Shown here: positions 13,174 to 16,461 of the stretch, piece after piece
How the letters are laid out: every line of letters begins with the position of its first letter
Position numbering within the stretch: position 1 is the first letter of the stretch
Made by a program: the position numbers and the translations under genes
Source: Chryseobacterium sp.
GTDB lineage: Bacteria; Bacteroidota; Bacteroidia; Flavobacteriales; Weeksellaceae
Reading direction: 5' to 3'
DNA: 16,461 nucleotides
NCBI GenBank assembly: GCA_017989575.1
Contig: JAGNPP010000020.1
Span: 1-16,461, forward strand
The notes under the pieces: model-generated
What the model saw: only the letters and a program-made list of their open reading frames with translations
What the model was told of the DNA's origin: nothing
Database searches by the model: none

Positions 13174-13830
13174 ATGGATTATAATACCGACAGAACACAA
13201 CTACTAATGCCCGAATATGGGCGCAACATACAACAGCTGGTGGAGCATTGCAAAACCCTGGCTGACAAAGAAGAACGCAACGAAATGGCGACTGCAATCG
13301 TGGAATTTATGGGTCAAAGAAACCCACATCTTCGCGATGAAGAGAATTACAAGCACAAACTTTGGGATCACCTTTTTATTTTGGCTGATCATAATCTGGA
13401 TGTGGATTCGCCTTACCCGATTCTTTCCGCAGATGATCTGGTGACCAAACCGAGAAAAATGGATTATCCCTCTTTGGACAATGCCTACAAATTCTACGGA
13501 AAAAGTATTCTTCAACTCATAGAAAAAGCAATTGCTCTGGAAGAAGGCGATGAAAAAGACGCACTAATACAAGTGATTGCCAACAATATGAAAAAATCCT
13601 ACAATGTTTACAACAAGGAACACGTGCAGGATGATGTGATTTTCCGACATCTCAAGGAGCTTTCTAAAGAAAGATTGGATCTTACAGGTTTGGATTCCTT
13701 AGACAAAAGTAAAATCTACTACGCTACGAATAGAAGTAACAACAGCAATCGAAGCAACAACAGTAGAAATCAAAACAACAACAATAATCGTAAAAATAAT
13801 TTTCAAAATCATAAAAACAATAGAAGATAA
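13174..13830 (+). CDS. DUF4290 domain protein with Asn/Arg-rich tail
   Basis: A 218-residue cytoplasmic protein. The DUF4290 body (about 1-180) starts MDYNTDRTQLLMPEYGRNIQ, as family members do. It holds motifs such as FMGQRNPHLRD, KLWDHLFILAD and DYPSLDNAYKFYGKSI and is mostly helical. The function is unknown. Residues 186-218 are low complexity, almost only Asn, Ser, Arg and Lys, and are probably a disordered basic tail that might touch RNA. I prefer ATG 13174 over an upstream in-frame TTG (13165), because that TTG lies inside the promoter box. The stop codon directly abuts the murA start, so the two genes form one operon, a pairing I recall from other Bacteroidota. Confidence 0.88.
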   Translation: MDYNTDRTQLLMPEYGRNIQQLVEHCKTLADKEERNEMATAIVEFMGQRNPHLRDEENYKHKLWDHLFILADHNLDVDSPYPILSADDLVTKPRKMDYPSLDNAYKFYGKSILQLIEKAIALEEGDEKDALIQVIANNMKKSYNVYNKEHVQDDVIFRHLKELSKERLDLTGLDSLDKSKIYYATNRSNNSNRSNNSRNQNNNNNRKNNFQNHKNNRR

Positions 13831-15138
13831 ATGGAGGGAGCTTTTGAAATAAGAGGTGGTAAAAAATTGAGCGGAGAGATCACGCCTCAAGGTGCGAAGA
13901 ATGAAGCGTTGCAGATTCTTTGTGCTGTTTTACTGACGGAAGATGAAGTGAGGATTGATAACATCCCAGACATCAAGGATGTGAATAAATTGATAGAAAT
14001 CCTTCAAGACTTCAATGTAAAAGTGACAAAAAACGGTAAAGGTGATTTCACATTCAAAGCAGATGAAGTCAACTTCGATTATATCAAATCTAAAGAATTC
14101 AAGAAAGACGGCGCAAAACTGAGAGGTTCTGTAATGATTCTTGGACCAATGTTGGCGAGATTTGGAGAAGCATATTTACCAACGCCAGGTGGTGACAAAA
14201 TCGGGAGAAGACGTCTGGACACGCACTTCCAAGGTTTTGTGGAATTGGGTGCAGAATTTTCTTATGATGAGGAAGAAGCATTCTATTCACTTAAAGCTAA
14301 GGAATTGAATGGGAAATTCATTCTTCTGGAAGAAGCTTCTGTTACTGGAACGGCAAACATCGTGATGGCAGCAGTTTTGGCAAAAGGAAAAACAAGAATC
14401 TACAACGCCGCGTGCGAGCCGTATCTTCAGCAATTATGCAAAATGCTGAACAGAATGGGCGCGAATATTTCCGGAATCGGATCAAATCTTTTAACTGTAG
14501 AAGGTGTTGACAAACTGCACGGAACAGAGCACACAATGCTTCCGGATATGGTGGAAATCGGTTCTTGGATTGGTCTTGCTGCAATGACGAAATCTGAAAT
14601 TACCATCAAAAATGTAAAATGGAATGAGTTGGGCGTGATTCCAAACACGTTCAGAAAATTAGGAATAGAATTGGAGCAAAGAGGCGACGATATTTATATT
14701 CCGTCTCAGGACAATTATAAGATTCAGAAATTCATAGACGGATCTATCTTGACGGTTTCGGATGCACCTTGGCCAGGATTTACGCCGGATTTGTTATCAA
14801 TTATATTAGTTGTAGCAACTCAGGCAAAAGGTTCTGTTTTGGTTCATCAGAAAATGTTCGAAAGCCGTTTGTTCTTCGTGGATAAATTGATTGATATGGG
14901 CGCGCAAATCATTCTTTGCGATCCGCACAGAGCGACTGTCATCGGAATGAATCAAGAAACGCCATTGCGTGGGACAACGATGGTATCACCAGACATCAGA
15001 GCTGGAAACGCTTTGCTAATTGCTGCACTTTCTGCGGAAGGAAAATCCGTGATTCAAAACATCGAACAAATCGATCGTGGTTATGAAAATATCGATGAAA
15101 GATTGAGGGCGATTGGTGCTGATATTAGAAGAATCTAA
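13831..15138 (+). CDS. murA: UDP-N-acetylglucosamine 1-carboxyvinyltransferase (Asp-type)
   Basis: A 435-residue enzyme for the first committed step of peptidoglycan synthesis, transferring enolpyruvate from PEP to UDP-GlcNAc in the cytoplasm. The two-domain inside-out barrel fold is indicated by full length and motifs: K23-N24 in PQGAKNEAL, R98 in KLRGS, the loop PGGDKIGRRRLDTHF at 119-133, SDAPWPGFTPD near 310, and DRGYENIDERLRAIGADI at the end. In most bacteria the loop is GGCAIG, with the Cys that fosfomycin alkylates. Here that residue is Asp122 (codon GAC at 14194-14196), a form known from fosfomycin-resistant MurA enzymes. The start ATG touches the DUF4290 stop. A strong terminator follows. 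Confidence 0.97.
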   Translation: MEGAFEIRGGKKLSGEITPQGAKNEALQILCAVLLTEDEVRIDNIPDIKDVNKLIEILQDFNVKVTKNGKGDFTFKADEVNFDYIKSKEFKKDGAKLRGSVMILGPMLARFGEAYLPTPGGDKIGRRRLDTHFQGFVELGAEFSYDEEEAFYSLKAKELNGKFILLEEASVTGTANIVMAAVLAKGKTRIYNAACEPYLQQLCKMLNRMGANISGIGSNLLTVEGVDKLHGTEHTMLPDMVEIGSWIGLAAMTKSEITIKNVKWNELGVIPNTFRKLGIELEQRGDDIYIPSQDNYKIQKFIDGSILTVSDAPWPGFTPDLLSIILVVATQAKGSVLVHQKMFESRLFFVDKLIDMGAQIILCDPHRATVIGMNQETPLRGTTMVSPDIRAGNALLIAALSAEGKSVIQNIEQIDRGYENIDERLRAIGADIRRI

Positions 15139-15205
15139 ATTTAGTTGATAGTTTTTGGTTGTCAGTTGATAGCTGAAAAATTTAACTCAAAAAAATATTA
15201 AAATT

Positions 15206-15236
15206 AAAGGAAGCTTTTATGAAGCTTCCTTTTTTT
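15206..15236. terminator. Intrinsic terminator after murA, overlapping the opposite gene's stop
   Basis: AAAGGAAGCTT (15206-15216) and AAGCTTCCTTT (15222-15232) form a perfect 11-bp stem with loop TTATG and a T run to 15236. The TAA stop of the minus-strand NIL-like gene (15219-15217) lies in the loop. On the minus strand an A/T-rich run follows, so it may act both ways. The preceding spacer also has a loose duplication of AGTTGATAG. Confidence 0.9.
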
Positions 15237-15534
15237 GTTGTAAGACAGGTATTTTGCAACTCATCATTTTATATTCGCCAAGATAATTTTCGATTTTGTC
15301 GATCTCATCATCCGTTATTTTCAAGAGAAGTTTTACGTTACCGAAGTTGTTTCCATTCAGATATTCGATGTGTGCGTTCACGATTTTGTAACTGATTTTG
15401 TAATGGTTGTAAATCGTGTAAAGCAGAAGATCAAATCTGATTTTTCCATTCAGTTCTATTTCCAGAATAATTTCCTTTGCTGGCTTCGGAACAAAACTGT
15501 TACCGAAAGTTTCTTGTTTGTAAATCATAATCAT
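15217..15534 (-). CDS. NIL/ACT-like small protein
   Basis: A 105-residue soluble protein. After a 20-residue lead, residues about 21-95 show a ferredoxin-like beta-alpha-beta pattern: EIILEIELNG, then FDLLLYTIYNHYKISYKI, then VNAHIEYLNGNNFGNVKLLL, then DDEIDKIENYLGE. This fits the NIL domain best known from the C-terminus of the methionine-importer ATPase MetN, where it senses ligand. I am fairly but not fully sure; a DUF493-type fold is the alternative. The start may be Met1 or Met3. It lies three bases after the DUF4395 gene stop and so belongs to the same transcript, under the same leader RNA. Its stop codon sits inside a terminator loop. Confidence 0.65.
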   Translation of the reverse strand: MIMIYKQETFGNSFVPKPAKEIILEIELNGKIRFDLLLYTIYNHYKISYKIVNAHIEYLNGNNFGNVKLLLKITDDEIDKIENYLGEYKMMSCKIPVLQQKKEAS

Positions 15535-15537
15535 ATA

Positions 15538-15978
15538 TTATTTTGGTGAATTGTTGATTTTGTTTTGAATCGGAACGATTAGAAAATTGTAAATATAACA
15601 GCCGATACAGACATTGAAAACACTTTCCAAAGCAGCCAAAGCGATCAGCGTAATTCCAAGGAAAATCCCGATTTGAGAATCATAAAAAAATGCAATCAGG
15701 ATTGTCATTACAAATCCCAGCATCGCTGCAAATCTCTTTGGTCCTGCGAAAACAGGTTTCTTTTCAAAATAGAGAAACTCGGAAACTTTTTTCGCAACGA
15801 AATATAGTGGCGAAGCGAACAATCCCGTGGCTCGAAGAAGAAAATCGAAAGCCAACAAAAGCAATAACCATTGCTGTTGGAAATGGATTCCAAAAACAGT
15901 TATCAAAATCACTTGATAGGCAACAATTGACGATGCACTGTCATCAATGTAGATATTTTTGTTAGCAAATTTTCCCAT
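15538..15978 (-). CDS. DUF4395 integral membrane protein
   Basis: A 146-residue inner-membrane protein with about four hydrophobic segments (approximately 17-33, 36-53, 84-99, 103-121). Family marks are IDDSASSIVAYQV near the start, FDFLLRATGLFASPLYFVAKK, a PKRFAAMLGF motif at about 80-89, and a final LESVFNVCIGCYIYNF with C124-x-x-C127. The Cys pair near the membrane face could bind a metal or take part in thiol/sulfur chemistry, but the function is not known. ATG 15978 lies 22 bases after a leader terminator. It is the first gene of a two-gene unit with the NIL-like protein. Confidence 0.85.
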   Translation of the reverse strand: MGKFANKNIYIDDSASSIVAYQVILITVFGIHFQQQWLLLLLAFDFLLRATGLFASPLYFVAKKVSEFLYFEKKPVFAGPKRFAAMLGFVMTILIAFFYDSQIGIFLGITLIALAALESVFNVCIGCYIYNFLIVPIQNKINNSPK

Positions 15979-16000
15979 AGTTTTATATCAATTTAAAAAT

Positions 16001-16030
16001 AAAAAAGCTCTACCGAAATAGGTAAAGCTT
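16001..16030 (-). terminator. Leader terminator upstream of DUF4395
   Basis: On the minus strand AAGCTTTACC (16030-16021) pairs with GGTAGAGCTT (16014-16005) through loop TATTTC, with one G-T pair, then TTTTTTATTTTT. It lies before the start codon of the first gene, not after a gene, so it suggests transcription attenuation. Confidence 0.85.
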
Positions 16031-16035
16031 AAAGA

Positions 16036-16096
16036 CATATTCTCTCCTATCCAATGATTTACTTGGGGTTACACATTATGATATGAGAGAATATGC
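16036..16096 (-). promoter_or_regulatory. Structured leader RNA, candidate riboswitch of unknown class
   Basis: On the minus strand CATATTCTCTC (16095-16085) pairs perfectly with GAGAGAATATG (16046-16036), 11 bp. The 38 bases between can fold two ways. Fold one extends the stem: an A-G mismatch, UAUC/GAUA, a small internal loop, AAUG/CAUU, and a 17-base loop with UAACCCC. Fold two makes a three-way junction with arms AUAU-CAUA-AUGU and CCAA-GUAAAUCA-UUGG. A promoter stands about 25 bases upstream and a terminator begins six bases downstream, which is the classic riboswitch order. The stretch GUAAA could pair with UUUAC in the terminator's 5' arm as a weak antiterminator. I find no match to known S-box, TPP, purine, preQ1, FMN or fluoride consensus motifs. 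Confidence 0.65.
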
Positions 16097-16121
16097 GTTT
16101 CATTTAATCTTAATTCTATTG

Positions 16122-16152
16122 CAAATATAGAAATTATTTAACTCCCACCAAA
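16122..16152 (-). promoter_or_regulatory. Complete Bacteroidota-type promoter for the DUF4395 leader
   Basis: On the minus strand TTTG (16152-16149), 19 bases, then TATATTTG (16129-16122): a full -33/-7 match. Transcription would start near 16115 and give a leader of about 135 bases before ATG 15978. Confidence 0.7.
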
Positions 16153-16164
16153 TAAGTAGGAATT
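16140..16164 (-). terminator. Probable weak terminator of the PLP-enzyme gene
   Basis: On the minus strand AATTCCTAC (16164-16156) pairs with GTGGGAGTT (16148-16140) with two G-T pairs, loop TTATTTG, followed by an AT-rich run rather than a pure T tract. It begins five bases after the stop codon. Its loop holds the -33 TTTG of the next promoter. Confidence 0.5.
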
Positions 16165-16168
16165 AAAT

Positions 16169-16461
16169 TTACACTAATTCATTATTTGTTAATATTGGAA
16201 CAATTTCTTTTGGCTTGTTCAAACTTTCAAAAGCCAACAACAATTGATCGATTTCTTCGTCAGAATGTTCTGCTGTTGGGATAATTCTCAACATTACCAA
16301 ACCTTTTGGAATGACAGGATAAACCACAATGCTCGTGAAAATCCCGTGAACTTCGCGCAATTCTTTTACAATTAAAGTCGCTTCCAAAGTATCTGCCTTG
16401 ATGAAAACTGGCGTGATGCAAGTATTTGTTTTCCCAATATCAAAACCCAAATCTCTCAAAC
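16169..16461 (-). CDS. AOS-family PLP-dependent acyltransferase/aminotransferase, C-terminal part
   Basis: Only the last 96 or so residues are in the window; the frame runs on beyond 16461. The sequence RDLGFDIGKTNTCITPVFI, then KELREVHGIFTSIVVYPVIP, then GLVMLRIIPTAEHSDEEIDQ matches the small C-terminal domain of the alpha-oxoamine synthase family. This family includes glycine C-acetyltransferase, 8-amino-7-oxononanoate synthase and serine palmitoyltransferase. In Bacteroidota a serine-palmitoyltransferase-like role in sphingolipid synthesis is possible, but the substrate-determining part and the PLP lysine lie outside the window. The internal TTG near the edge is not a real start. Confidence 0.8.
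   Translation of the reverse strand, partial: LRDLGFDIGKTNTCITPVFIKADTLEATLIVKELREVHGIFTSIVVYPVIPKGLVMLRIIPTAEHSDEEIDQLLLAFESLNKPKEIVPILTNNELV

Noticed and set aside
16036..16096. A known S-box (SAM-I), SAM-II, TPP, purine or preQ1 riboswitch
   Set aside because: The conserved core strings of those classes are absent in the order required. This was judged by eye, so a covariance search is still the decisive test.
1..16461. tRNA, rRNA genes or complete insertion sequences
   Set aside because: No cloverleaf, rRNA-like sequence, transposase or paired IS ends were seen on either strand.

Overview
The window looks like a chromosomal segment of a low-GC member of the Bacteroidota, most likely a flavobacterium of the Chryseobacterium/Weeksellaceae type. 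The support is several TAnnTTTG promoter boxes, a secreted protein with a type IX secretion (T9SS) C-terminal domain, the pairs DUF4290-murA and haem-binding protein-DCC protein, and intergenic hairpin repeats of a kind I recall from that group. The genus is inferred; the class is fairly secure.

Region 1 (1-5857) is accessory in character. It opens with a tandem array of 21-bp units running in from outside the window. A small helix-turn-helix/coiled-coil protein gene with visibly richer G+C than the core genes follows, then a shared bidirectional terminator. Next is a large secreted T9SS protein gene on the minus strand, broken into four reading frames by three small indels. The last gene is an AT-rich orphan with a PD-(D/E)XK-nuclease-like patch.

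Region 2 (6145-9805) holds a short GT35 alpha-glucan phosphorylase-like protein in which the PLP-binding lysine position is threonine. It is followed by a ComF-type phosphoribosyltransferase, a DUF3267 membrane metalloprotease-like protein, and convergent upp (uracil salvage).

Region 3 (9806-11945) is a 519-bp intergenic mosaic of palindromes, hairpin repeats and a Flavo-1-like RNA element. Then come der (ribosome-assembly GTPase, minus strand) and a promoter-bearing spacer.

Region 4 (11946-15138) holds a haem-binding protein and a DCC thiol-disulfide protein that overlap by four bases, two more intergenic repeat families, and the DUF4290-murA pair with zero spacing. MurA has Asp where most bacteria have the fosfomycin-reactive Cys.

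Region 5 (15139-16461, minus strand) holds a two-gene unit, DUF4395 membrane protein then NIL/ACT-like protein. It is preceded by a well-formed promoter, a 60-nt structured leader and an intrinsic terminator. This is a riboswitch-like layout whose RNA I cannot match to a known class, and it is the best novelty candidate. The window ends inside an AOS-family PLP enzyme.
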